Position numbers and translations under genes: made by a program
The notes under the pieces: generated by a model
Told to the model about the DNA's origin: nothing
What the model saw: the letters and a program-made list of their open reading frames with translations, nothing else
Database searches by the model: none
In this document: piece by piece, positions 22,004-28,010 of the stretch
Numbering within the stretch: the stretch's first letter is position 1
How the letters are laid out: each line of letters starts with the position of its first letter
Origin: a virus
DNA: 28,010 bases
Virus record (IMG/VR): IMGVR_UViG_3300046809_000656
Location: 1 to 28,010 of that record
Strand: one strand, 5' to 3'

Positions 22004-23736
22004 CCCGCGCCTCCAGGGGCGATGGCCGCGAGGTTGCCTGCGGATTTGGATAGCTGTTCCGCCATGGCGGCCTGCTGGGCTTGTTGCTGCTGCTGGGCTT
22101 CCTGGGCACGCATTTGGACTAGAGCCTCCGGACTTCGCATCAACTTGGGATCATTACCGTTTAGTTGGGAGTATTTGTCAAGTGCGTAATCGATGTCCAC
22201 GTTCATCATAGAGCCGGGTTTGATGCCCTCGAGTTCACCGGCAAGCTTTAGGAGGCCCTCGATGCCGCCGGCCGCGGAGGCCTCTTGAGCCTGTTTGAGC
22301 ATGGAGATGTAAGTGACGTTGATCATTCGGCCCTGAATTTCGGGCGGGGCTGGTGGGAGGATGCCGGCGCGGGAGGCGATGTCGAAGACGCGGTCGATGA
22401 CGATGTCGAGGCCTTCGTAGTCGATGCGATCGAGGGCGGGGCCGAGGGCGATCATGGACTCGGACTTGCGCATGTTCCATTCGAGTTGGGTGACGTTGGA
22501 GCGGGTTTCGTATTGGGAGGCCGTGAAGAGGACATCGTTGAAGAAGGTCTTGGTGAGGCGCTGGCGGACTTCGTTGAGGTCCTCGGTGATGTCGCGGACG
22601 GGGAATTGATGGGTGTCGTAGATGGAGGTGATGGCGGGTTTGCCGCCATTGGCGGACATGCCTTGCATGTAGGTGATGCCGCCGGGCAGGAGTGAGGCGG
22701 GTTGGTTCTTCAACTGGACATCGGCGACGAGTGGTGGGTTGACCATCTTGTCGATGGCTTGGGCTTTGCGACGGGTTTCGAGTTGGACTTGCTTTTGATC
22801 GGGCAGGGCGTCCATGCCGGGGGAGCGGCCATAGGCGTCGTTGGAGACTAGGTCCCATCGCCCAGTGATGTTGGGTTGGGAGTAATAACCTCTACGACGG
22901 AGGAATCCTTGTGGTTGATAATTACTTCCTTGAGGCGAGGCCGAGCCACCCCACTCCCAGTAGAGTTCTCGAAACGCATAACGATTTGAGAACCCAAACT
23001 CAGCGGCCCGGCCATCATCATTCGGTTCAATAGAGTGTGCAATGATGAGTTCGCGAGTGAGGTTAGCTCCTCCCGGATCATCGTAGAGGCTTTGGATGGA
23101 GGCAGAGCAGTTGTCATAGCCGAACTCATCGATGGTTGCGGAGACGGTGAGGGTGAATTCGCGATAGAGGATGCGCGGGCGGTAGTTGCCGTCGATGTCG
23201 ACGTAGTACTCGCCGAGGCATGGGTTGATGCAGTTGATGACCTTGTCGAAGTCTTCGTAGATGAGCATGGAGGCGGTGCCGAAGATGACGAGGTCGAAGT
23301 ACCACTGAGCGATGGCGTTGTAGAAGTTGGACTCGGAGAAGATCAGGTAGAGCAGGCGTTCGCACTCAGCAAGCCAGAGGGAAACAGGGGACGTCGTTGT
23401 AGAATCCACAGTTCCAACACGCAACTTGAACCACGGGCGGGTCGGAGATGATTTCCCACTCACGAGCCCAGAAGCCAGATTGCGCGCACATATGACACCG
23501 GTAGAATCTAATATGTGTTGATTGATTGGGGAGCCACGGGCCATCTGGTTCGGCGTGACGATCCATTTGTATCTCCGCGGGAGGAAGTAGTCGGCGAGTT
23601 CGCGCCAGTGGGTCCACCAGGAGTAGCGATTCACACGAAGGCCGAGGAGGCGACCCTGGGAGTAGGTGAGGGCGCGCTCGTCGGGGGAGCGGCCGTCGGA
23701 ACCGGTTAGAGGGAACTTATTGAGGGCGGTGGCCAT
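22000..23736 (-). CDS. Portal (head-to-tail connector) protein
   Basis: A 578-residue protein starting at ATG 23736 (TGATG with the upstream gene, AAGGA 13 nt before); a GTG one codon earlier is possible. N-terminal WWTHWRELADYFLPRRYKW and SPINQHILDSTGVICARNLA, then GLVSGKSSPTRPWFKLR, are classic for the T7-type head-to-tail connecting protein family. Residues after ~540 are Gln/Ala-rich (RAQEAQQQQQAQQAAMAEQL), as usual for its C-terminal helix. It forms the dodecameric ring through which DNA is packed and leaves. Two internal stretches (about 22860-23130 and 23380-23530) use noticeably different codons from the rest. Confidence 0.92.
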   Translation of the reverse strand: MATALNKFPLTGSDGRSPDERALTYSQGRLLGLRVNRYSWWTHWRELADYFLPRRYKWIVTPNQMARGSPINQHILDSTGVICARNLASGLVSGKSSPTRPWFKLRVGTVDSTTTSPVSLWLAECERLLYLIFSESNFYNAIAQWYFDLVIFGTASMLIYEDFDKVINCINPCLGEYYVDIDGNYRPRILYREFTLTVSATIDEFGYDNCSASIQSLYDDPGGANLTRELIIAHSIEPNDDGRAAEFGFSNRYAFRELYWEWGGSASPQGSNYQPQGFLRRRGYYSQPNITGRWDLVSNDAYGRSPGMDALPDQKQVQLETRRKAQAIDKMVNPPLVADVQLKNQPASLLPGGITYMQGMSANGGKPAITSIYDTHQFPVRDITEDLNEVRQRLTKTFFNDVLFTASQYETRSNVTQLEWNMRKSESMIALGPALDRIDYEGLDIVIDRVFDIASRAGILPPAPPEIQGRMINVTYISMLKQAQEASAAGGIEGLLKLAGELEGIKPGSMMNVDIDYALDKYSQLNGNDPKLMRSPEALVQMRAQEAQQQQQAQQAAMAEQLSKSAGNLAAIAPGGAG

Positions 23737-23903
23737 CACGCGGGTTCCTTCCCGCCGAGTTGTGGCGGGAGGGCTTCGGCCTCAGGCGCCAGCCGCCCGG
23801 CCTGGTGCATGGCCGCGGCCGCCATCATGGCGAAGGGCTCCGCGGGCGGGGGCTGCACTGGACGCTGGCCCTTGCGGCCTTTGGCGATCGGGACTACGGG
23901 CAT
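23736..23903 (-). CDS. Small Pro/Ala-rich protein between terminase and portal
   Basis: A 55-residue protein beginning MPVVPIAKGRKGQRPVQPPP, with a short helix (FAMMAAAAMHQAGRL) and ending GGKEPA, stop TGA overlapping the portal ATG. An AGTAGGAC ribosome-binding site lies 11-14 nt before the ATG. The tight coupling to portal and G/C-rich codon use like neighbouring head genes support it as real. No family recognised. Confidence 0.65.
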   Translation of the reverse strand: MPVVPIAKGRKGQRPVQPPPAEPFAMMAAAAMHQAGRLAPEAEALPPQLGGKEPA

Positions 23904-23912
23904 GAGCAATGT

Positions 23913-23970
23913 GTCCTACTCTTGAGGGCCTGCGGCCACAACGTCCTACTTTTGCAGGCTTCGCCGCAAG
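23913..23970 (-). repeat. Two imperfect 28-bp direct repeats, each hairpin plus AGTAGGAC
   Basis: Copies at 23913-23940 and 23943-23970 (30-nt period) lie exactly in the non-coding gap between the 81-residue and 55-residue genes. On the minus strand each has a small G/C hairpin (for example GGCCGCAGGCC in the second copy transcribed) followed by AGTAGGAC. The downstream copy supplies the ribosome-binding site of the 55-residue gene. It looks like a duplication of a translation-initiation element. Confidence 0.5.
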
Positions 23971-24216
23971 CTACTGGCCTAGGAGGGTTTTCTGGCCGGA
24001 CTGCTGGGGCACAGCAGCCCCGCCGAGGAAGGTTGGCTGTTGGCCCTGTGGGGCGGTCTTGGCGCCGGGTTGCTGTGCAGGGGCCGGGGACGCTGGGGGT
24101 GGAGTGGGTGTGGGGGCTGGAGCGGCCTGCGGAGTGCTGCTGCTGACGGCTTGGGAGCCAAGGAAACCAGCGGTGCCTGCTAGGGCGAGACCGGTGAGAG
24201 TGATGGGATCGACCAT
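23971..24216 (-). CDS. Small Pro/Gln-rich protein with hydrophobic N-terminus
   Basis: An 81-residue protein starting at ATG 24216, overlapping the terminase stop as TAATG. The N-terminus MVDPITLTGLALAGTAGFLG is a short hydrophobic Gly/Ala segment. The remainder is Pro/Ala/Gln-rich and disordered (PQAAPAPTPTPPPASPAPAQ), ending QSGQKTLLGQ. The hydrophobic stretch could be a weak membrane segment or a virion-peptide helix like those of internal proteins. Its place between terminase and portal is typical for small virion components. Function unknown. Confidence 0.65.
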   Translation of the reverse strand: MVDPITLTGLALAGTAGFLGSQAVSSSTPQAAPAPTPTPPPASPAPAQQPGAKTAPQGQQPTFLGGAAVPQQSGQKTLLGQ

Positions 24217-25805
24217 TAGGCTAGCATCCTTTCTGGGGCGTAGGGATCGTATTCGATTTCGACGAGGGGCTTGTGTGGATGGTCGCCACCGGCTTCGACG
24301 TTGTTGCGGGCGAGGGGACCGCCGAAGGTGCAGAAGAGAGCGTCGAGGTAGTCGAGTTCGAGGTCCGGGTTGTCGTCGAGGAGGTCCTCTTTGGCGACGA
24401 GTTGGATTTCCAGCTTTTTGGTGAAGATGTATTTGATGGAGAGCATGGCCGTGCGGAGGTCGGGGTCGGGTGGGAGGAGGCCGGTTTTGAGCCATGCACG
24501 AAGGGCGCCGGCCATAGCAGAGCGCTTGTTGACGTATTTCTCGCCTTGGTTGTCGAAGACGACGCCGGTGATGTCGTCCTTGCCGCCGAATTGGACTTCG
24601 TGAATGTAGAGGCGCTGGTTGCGACAGATGTCGACGACGCCGCCGCCAACGCCGCCGCCATCGATGAAGATGCCATCGGGGCGGTACTGGGTGAAGGCGG
24701 AGTGGATTTGGTTGGCGAGCTCGACGGTGCTAACGCCTTGGTACATGCGCTTGTCGATGGAGCGGGCATCGCGGCCTTTGCGGAAGGCGAGGATGGATTT
24801 GTTGCGACCGTAGCGGGCCACGTCGACGCCGAGGGCGAGTGGGGTGAAGGCGTCGACGAAGGCTTCGCGGTCGGGGGACATGGCCGCGTCGATGTCGGTG
24901 GCGGAGAAGAACTCCATTTCGCCAGTCTTGGGGAATTGACCGAGCCAGCGAATGCGGACGTAGTCGTTGTCGTCGCCATTGTAGGCGGCGATCTTCTTGG
25001 CGATGTATTTCTTGTCGGTGATGGCGACAGTGCGGGAGTCGATTTGGCGATGTTGCCACATGGCCTCGAAGCGGCCACCATCGAAGCATTCGCGGAAGCG
25101 CCCGGTGTTGCGAGTGGGGTTGCCGAAGACTAGCCAGATGCGCTGAGTGTCGGCATCGGAGAAGGCGCCCTCGATGGTTTCCCAGATGATGTCGGCGATG
25201 GTGGAGGCTTCGTCGAAGATGATGATAAGGCGCTTGCCTTTGTTGTGCATCCCGGCAAAGGCCTCGGGGTTGGTTTCGGACCAGGCGATCATGTCGATGC
25301 GCCAGGTGCGTTCGCGGGTGGGGTCTTTGGAGACTAAGCTGGTGGCGTTTAGGGTGAAGTGATCGCGGGTGAACCAGCAGAGGTTGAACCAGCGACCGAG
25401 TTCGGCCCAAGTTTTGGTCTTCAGTTGGGTTTCGGTGTTAGCCGTGACCACTCCCCTACAATCTGGATAGGTAGTAAACGCCCACAGGATAAGCATTGAA
25501 ACAAGAGCACTCTTTCCAACCCCGTGGCCGGAGGCCGTGGCGAGTTGGATTGCTTCGTCCATAGTACACAAGCCAAGCCGTACTTGCTCCATAATGTCTC
25601 GTTGCCAGTCGAGGGGCCCATCGAATTTCTCCAATACGGTGCCGGGTTCGCCCCAGGGGAAGGCGCCGAGGCAGAAGGCGAGGGGGTCGTCGGCGACAGA
25701 GGCTAGCCAGGAGAGGAGTTCGTCGGACATGCTGGTGGCGGGGTCAAGGGACCCAGCAAGATCAAGCCCGGGAGATGTCCGACGATCCGCAGGGCGATCT
25801 AGCAT
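24216..25805 (-). CDS. terL: Terminase large subunit
   Basis: A 529-residue protein from ATG 25805. Walker A is GHGVGKS (~93-99) and Walker B is LIIIFDEAS (~193-201). RNase H-like nuclease acidic residues lie in LGVDVARYGRNKS (Asp ~328) and IFIDGGGVGGG (Asp ~382), with a third probably in DYLDALF near the end. It drives ATP-powered DNA packaging through the portal and cuts genome ends. I chose the 25805 start because AAGGGA lies just upstream. An ATG at 25730 (before SDELLSWLAS) is the main alternative. The 14-nt spacer after the small subunit gene forms one arm of a perfect inverted repeat that would bury the ribosome-binding site. A stretch around Walker A (about 25440-25600) uses different codons. 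Confidence 0.93.
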   Translation of the reverse strand: MLDRPADRRTSPGLDLAGSLDPATSMSDELLSWLASVADDPLAFCLGAFPWGEPGTVLEKFDGPLDWQRDIMEQVRLGLCTMDEAIQLATASGHGVGKSALVSMLILWAFTTYPDCRGVVTANTETQLKTKTWAELGRWFNLCWFTRDHFTLNATSLVSKDPTRERTWRIDMIAWSETNPEAFAGMHNKGKRLIIIFDEASTIADIIWETIEGAFSDADTQRIWLVFGNPTRNTGRFRECFDGGRFEAMWQHRQIDSRTVAITDKKYIAKKIAAYNGDDNDYVRIRWLGQFPKTGEMEFFSATDIDAAMSPDREAFVDAFTPLALGVDVARYGRNKSILAFRKGRDARSIDKRMYQGVSTVELANQIHSAFTQYRPDGIFIDGGGVGGGVVDICRNQRLYIHEVQFGGKDDITGVVFDNQGEKYVNKRSAMAGALRAWLKTGLLPPDPDLRTAMLSIKYIFTKKLEIQLVAKEDLLDDNPDLELDYLDALFCTFGGPLARNNVEAGGDHPHKPLVEIEYDPYAPERMLA

Positions 25806-25819
25806 GCTGGGTCCCTTGA
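25744..25819 (-). promoter_or_regulatory. Perfect 14-bp inverted repeat enclosing the terL start
   Basis: Arms TCAAGGGACCCAGC at 25744-25757 (plus strand) and its exact reverse complement at 25806-25819. In the leftward mRNA the 5' arm is exactly the 14-nt spacer between the terS stop and terL ATG, and includes the AAGGGA ribosome-binding site. The 48-nt loop is the first 16 codons of terL, and the 3' arm is codons 17-21. The stem would hide the ribosome-binding site unless opened by ribosomes finishing terS. Confidence 0.6.
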
Positions 25820-26569
25820 TTAGACTCGGCGGAATGACGGTCGGGATGGAAGGGCGGTGGCGATGGTGTCCACCCCGACCGATTGAGGCGTCGGAGAACA
25901 CTGCGCCTCAATGATGGATGCAGCCAACCGAGAGGCCTCTACATTCCCCGGATTGCTCCGGTTAGCAGGCGTCGCACCTGCCGCCCCTGCGGTTGACTGC
26001 AACTCGAGAATACGAAGTGTTGGTGCGCGGCTGGCGCGACTGCGGGCAGCTTCGAGCTTCGCCGCGAAGTCGACGTTGACGTTGATGTTCTTGTTGACCT
26101 TGCCGTAGCCGGTGCGATCGAGACCGAGCTCGGCGATGCCGAGGAGGTCCCGGGTGGGGAGGAAGTCGTTGCGTTCGGCCGCGTCGTCGAGCTTGTCGGA
26201 GATCATGGCCTGGGCTTTGAGGGCGTTGGTGCGCATGAACTCGATGACGGTATCGGCTTGGGCCCACTCGGTGGTGAGGATGGCGCGGTAGTGGGCCACG
26301 AGTTCGACGAAGGCGGGGTCGCCGCGAAGGGAGTTGACACGCGAGATCGTTACGCCGCAGGTGGCGGCCACATCGGCGTTGCTCATGCCGGAGGCCACTG
26401 CACGGGCGATGCGATGGTGGTTGTCGCGGAGGGTTTGCACGACGGTGGCCCCGCGCTTCACGGTGAGGTGTGCGAGGTCGGCGCGGGTCACTTCGCGGAT
26501 GTCGGTGATCTCGGGGATTGGATCGAAGCCGGAGTTGTGACCGCGGCGCATGCGTACGTGGGTGTTCAT
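25820..26569 (-). CDS. terS: Terminase small subunit-like DNA-binding protein
   Basis: A 249-residue protein. A helix-turn-helix lies at ~50-85 (RIARAVASGMSNADVAATCG, then VTISRVNSLRGDPAFVELV). A helical middle (TVIEFMRTNALKAQAMISDK) may form the oligomerisation core. NKNINVNVDFAAKLEAAR at ~159-176 is a phrase I associate with phage small terminases. It would recognise the packaging site and feed DNA to TerL. Direct position before terL supports this. ATG at 26569 overlaps the GIY-YIG stop (ATGA). The C-terminal 70 residues look disordered. Confidence 0.8.
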   Translation of the reverse strand: MNTHVRMRRGHNSGFDPIPEITDIREVTRADLAHLTVKRGATVVQTLRDNHHRIARAVASGMSNADVAATCGVTISRVNSLRGDPAFVELVAHYRAILTTEWAQADTVIEFMRTNALKAQAMISDKLDDAAERNDFLPTRDLLGIAELGLDRTGYGKVNKNINVNVDFAAKLEAARSRASRAPTLRILELQSTAGAAGATPANRSNPGNVEASRLAASIIEAQCSPTPQSVGVDTIATALPSRPSFRRV

Positions 26570-26973
26570 ATTCGTCGCTCGAACTTGAGAGCAGAGGGTT
26601 GGGGCAAGAGTAGGGCGACCGCCACCGGCGATGGGGACTTGATGCGGATGTTATACCGCGGCTTGTAGAGTTCGATCATAGCGGCTTCGACGAGATCGAG
26701 GTCCTCGATCCGGCAGGGGAGGATGTGGACTTCGTCGAACAGGACGCCGCGGAGGGAGGCCGGCATCCACGCGGGCATGGCCTTGCGACCCCAATTGGAC
26801 TTGTGCGCGGAGATGCGCGAGAGTGGGCGACGAGATTGGCCGACGTACACAACGACCCCGCTCCGCACCAGTGCGTACACTCCTGGCATCAAAACCGTCG
26901 ACACGTTCACAAACCCGTCCAACACCGCACAATCCTCCATGATCCACACCCACCATGACCCATCCGCACCCAT
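26566..26973 (-). CDS. GIY-YIG family nuclease
   Basis: A 135-residue protein. PGVYALVRSGVVVYVGQSRR (~30-49) fits the GIY-YIG core (here GVY...VYVG), with Arg in SRRPLSRISAHK. A later Glu in LVEAAMIELYKPRYNI fits the metal-binding Glu and the common N-x-P-like end (YKPRYN). Single-domain GIY-YIG enzymes nick or cut DNA. In this place, just before terminase, a role in genome processing or repair is possible. A homing function is less likely as no intron or intein is visible. The ATG at 26973 has GGGGGT upstream; an ATG at 26940 is an alternative. Confidence 0.8.
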   Translation of the reverse strand: MGADGSWWVWIMEDCAVLDGFVNVSTVLMPGVYALVRSGVVVYVGQSRRPLSRISAHKSNWGRKAMPAWMPASLRGVLFDEVHILPCRIEDLDLVEAAMIELYKPRYNIRIKSPSPVAVALLLPQPSALKFERRI

Positions 26974-27001
26974 TTGTCAACCCCCACCACCTGCCTTCGC
27001 G

Positions 27002-27030
27002 TACATACGTTTCAAATTTTGGGCGTGCAA
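27002..27030 (-). promoter_or_regulatory. Candidate promoter for the late operon (weak)
   Basis: On the minus strand, TTGCAC (27030-27025), a 17-nt spacer and TATGTA (27007-27002) lie about 20 nt before the GIY-YIG start, in the only non-coding gap between the upstream terminator and the late genes. Each box matches the sigma-70 consensus at only three of six positions. The stretch is A+T-rich relative to its surroundings. A phage-specific promoter could be here instead. Confidence 0.3.
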
Positions 27031-27061
27031 TTTAAAGAGGGTGCGCGCGAGCGGGCAAGAC

Positions 27062-27099
27062 AAAAATTTGGGCCCCGGGGGGTCGAAGCCCCGAGGCCC
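27062..27099 (-). terminator. Rho-independent terminator, leftward
   Basis: On the minus strand GGGCCTCGGGG pairs with a downstream CCCCGGGGCCC (one G-T pair), with a short loop containing TTCG, followed by AAATTTTTG. It lies 17 nt after the stop of the 79-residue gene and before the GIY-YIG gene. No T-run follows it on the plus strand, so it should act on leftward transcription. Confidence 0.75.
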
Positions 27100-27116
27100 T
27101 GGATGGATGACGCAGG

Positions 27117-27356
27117 TTAGTCCTTGGTGGCGAGCAGGCTGGCGTTCGCGGCCATGAACGCCTTGATCTGATCGGTGGCGGCGAGCAGGCGCTCCCATTG
27201 GCCAGCGTAGAGGGTGACGGGGAAGCGGCCTAGGCCGTAGATGCTGAGTGCGCCTTTCTCGGACACCTTGAGGGTCAGGGCCTTGGGTTGATTGGACGCC
27301 ATCAGCATGGCGATGAGTTGCTCTTGCGTCAGCTTGGTCAGATCTTGATGGGTCAT
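27117..27356 (-). CDS. Small conserved phage protein
   Basis: A 79-residue protein. ATG 27356 is preceded by TAGGAG. The core KALTLKVSEKGALSIYGLGR followed by FPVTLYAGQWERLL is a pattern I recognise from small phage proteins without assigned function. The helix at the C-terminus is amphipathic. It is transcribed leftward and closed off by the terminator at 27062-27099, so it forms its own unit between the divergent control region and the late operon. An early or regulatory role is possible, but nothing in the sequence proves it. Confidence 0.75.
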   Translation of the reverse strand: MTHQDLTKLTQEQLIAMLMASNQPKALTLKVSEKGALSIYGLGRFPVTLYAGQWERLLAATDQIKAFMAANASLLATKD

Positions 27357-27527
27357 GGGAATTGGCTCCTAGTGCATCGTCGGGGCGGGGTGCCGTCGAC
27401 CCGTGGAGAATGCGCCCGGTCGCCGCCAAACGCAAGCATCATGTTCGCATGGCAGCATTGCGCGGCGTGCATGGATCGCTCGCCCCCAATGGCATTGCTC
27501 TTGCACTTCTCGCGCCCTAGCGCCCTC

Positions 27528-27560
27528 TCATGAGGCTTTCATGAGGCTTTCATGGTCCTC
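27528..27560. repeat. Tandem 11-bp repeats, left flank
   Basis: Two exact copies of TCATGAGGCTT at 27528-27538 and 27539-27549, then a degenerate third (TCATGGTCCTC) at 27550-27560. The first copy lies in the 8-bp palindrome CTCATGAG. An 11-bp period would place the sites on nearly the same face of the helix, as expected for a cooperatively bound protein. Confidence 0.7.
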
Positions 27561-27715
27561 CCATAGACTCATCGGGACGGGGAGGGGTCGTAGCCGTCCG
27601 GCCACGTGTCCGAGCGCTTGCTTGCTAGTAAAATTACACACATATATAGCTAGATAGACAGTCAACCTAACCGACAGACGTGCACAGACCCTAGTTGACC
27701 CGATGAGTCTATGGG
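27560..27715. repeat. Perfect 17-bp inverted repeat around A+T-rich centre
   Basis: CCCATAGACTCATCGGG at 27560-27576 and its exact reverse complement CCCGATGAGTCTATGGG at 27699-27715, separated by 122 nt. With mismatches, the symmetry extends outward into the CATGAG repeats on each side, giving arms of roughly 40-45 bp. The symmetry centre is near 27637. Confidence 0.75.
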
Positions 27716-27720
27716 GGGCA

Positions 27721-27742
27721 CATGAGAGGCCCATGAGGGGGT
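27721..27742. repeat. Tandem 11-bp repeats, right flank
   Basis: CATGAGAGGCC (27721-27731) and CATGAGGGGGT (27732-27742), then a weaker GTGAGGGACGA. These mirror the left-flank 11-mers on the other side of the 17-bp inverted repeat. Confidence 0.5.
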
Positions 27743-27822
27743 GTGAGGGACGAGGATAGTGGCGTGGAGCAATAAACCATGTGAATGCCTCTGGTGAGCC
27801 CTGAAATGGTGGAAGATTTAGC

Positions 27823-27851
27823 TTGCAATCTGCGGATGAGTGTGGTACAAT
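27823..27851 (+). promoter_or_regulatory. Sigma-70-type rightward promoter
   Basis: TTGCAA (27823-27828), a 17-nt spacer, then TACAAT (27846-27851). The expected start near 27858 gives a leader of about 18 nt before the ATG at 27877. The -10 box matches the consensus at five of six positions and the spacing is ideal. Confidence 0.65.
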
Positions 27852-27876
27852 AAGAGCACAATCAAGAGGCAATCCC

Positions 27877-28010
27877 ATGCGCGGAAGCACATACCGACTG
27901 ACCTGGATTGATAGTTCAGGCGAGCGGCTTGAGTTGGGCTTAGATTTCAACAACTTCAGCGAGTTGATACTGTATGTGGATAGGTTGTACCCATATCACA
28001 CAAGCTATGG
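27877..28010 (+). CDS. Rightward gene, N-terminal fragment, cut by window edge
   Basis: ATG at 27877 with AAGAGG about 8 nt before it, just after the promoter at 27823-27851. The 44 visible codons begin MRGSTYRLTWIDSSGERLEL and continue GLDFNNFSELILYVDRLYPY, without a stop before the edge. It is the only gene read rightward, so it probably starts the phage's other transcription unit (early or middle genes). The family is not recognisable from this length. Confidence 0.6.
   Translation, partial: MRGSTYRLTWIDSSGERLELGLDFNNFSELILYVDRLYPYHTSY

Larger units (their letters stand above)
27357..27876. promoter_or_regulatory. Divergent intergenic control region
   Basis: This 520-nt stretch between the leftward 79-residue gene and the rightward edge gene has no convincing gene. 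It holds tandem 11-mers on both sides, a 17-bp inverted repeat, an A+T-rich centre (about 27625-27660, with CATATATAGCTAG) and a good rightward promoter at its right end. The part from 27357 to about 27520 shows only the ribosome-binding site at its left end; I see no clear promoter there. It may be an operator/promoter region or a replication origin. Confidence 0.6.

Noticed and set aside
24273-25133. 286-codon plus-strand frame and 286-codon alternative minus frame inside terL
   Set aside because: Both lie wholly within the terminase gene, whose motifs are clear. The frames reflect high third-position G/C and show repetitive composition (Val/Glu/Asp or Ser/Pro/Thr).
25806-25901. Longer terL start at 25901
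   Set aside because: It would overlap terS by about 80 nt and add 32 Arg/His/Pro-rich residues. The ATG at 25805 has AAGGGA just upstream.
27623-27665. Promoter-like boxes in the A+T-rich centre of the divergent region (TTGACT on minus, TATATA)
   Set aside because: Spacing between candidate boxes is 11 or over 20 nt in the combinations tried, outside the functional range, so no specific promoter is called there.
27528-27953. 141-codon minus-strand frame across the divergent region
   Set aside because: It covers the inverted repeat, the 11-mers and the rightward promoter and start, has no convincing ribosome-binding site, and the protein has no coherent features.
1-28010. Diversity-generating retroelement, suggested by the BPP-1-like head genes
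   Set aside because: No reverse transcriptase, template/variable repeat pair or Mtd-like lectin ending was found by eye. It could still lie outside the window.
1-28010. tRNA genes, CRISPR arrays, insertion sequences and attachment sites
   Set aside because: No cloverleaf with a T-arm, regularly spaced repeat-spacer array, transposase motif or integrase with att-like repeat was seen. A computed scan would be more sensitive.

Overview
The window is part of the genome of a tailed double-stranded DNA phage of the short-tailed (podovirus) type, or a prophage of one. The head genes resemble those of Bordetella phage BPP-1 (Bbp16 to Bbp19 families). The tail-tube and ejection proteins resemble the T7/P22 type. 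The host is most likely a Gram-negative bacterium, because a run of genes carries Sec signal peptides ending in an A-x-A/Gln junction and the G+C content is high outside a few islands. I cannot name the host from sequence alone. No integrase, reverse transcriptase, tRNA, IS element or CRISPR array is visible.

Layout: almost everything is on the minus strand and reads right to left as one densely packed late operon. From right to left: a divergent regulatory region (27357-27876) with tandem 11-mers and a 17-bp inverted repeat, and a rightward promoter serving a plus-strand gene cut by the window edge; a small leftward gene (27117-27356) followed by a rho-independent terminator (27062-27099); a GIY-YIG nuclease, terminase small and large subunits, two small proteins, the portal, a DUF4177-like protein, an 11-codon micro-ORF, a Bbp19-like protein, scaffold, major capsid protein and Bbp16-like cement protein (26973 down to 19011); an unusual block of 15 genes (18999 down to 6766), 11 of which start with a Sec-type signal peptide; three small conserved phage proteins; tail tubular proteins A and B; and three internal/ejection proteins, the last containing a lytic transglycosylase-like domain and running off the left edge.

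How it works together: terminase, portal, scaffold, capsid and cement proteins build and fill the head. The tube proteins close it. The ejection proteins, one with a peptidoglycan-cutting domain, carry DNA into the next host. Genes are joined by ATGA, TGATG or TAATG overlaps or gaps of a few bases, which suggests strong translational coupling.

The most unusual part is the signal-peptide block. Domains normally found at the tips of tail fibres, plus a beta-helix protein, a LamG-like protein and a large propeller/FnIII/LamG-like protein, are encoded as separate, apparently exported proteins. Ten of the eleven have an even number of cysteines in the predicted mature chain, whereas several non-exported neighbours have none. 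Two other notable signals are a perfect 14-bp stem that would bury the ribosome-binding site of the terminase large subunit, and the symmetrical repeat array in the divergent control region.
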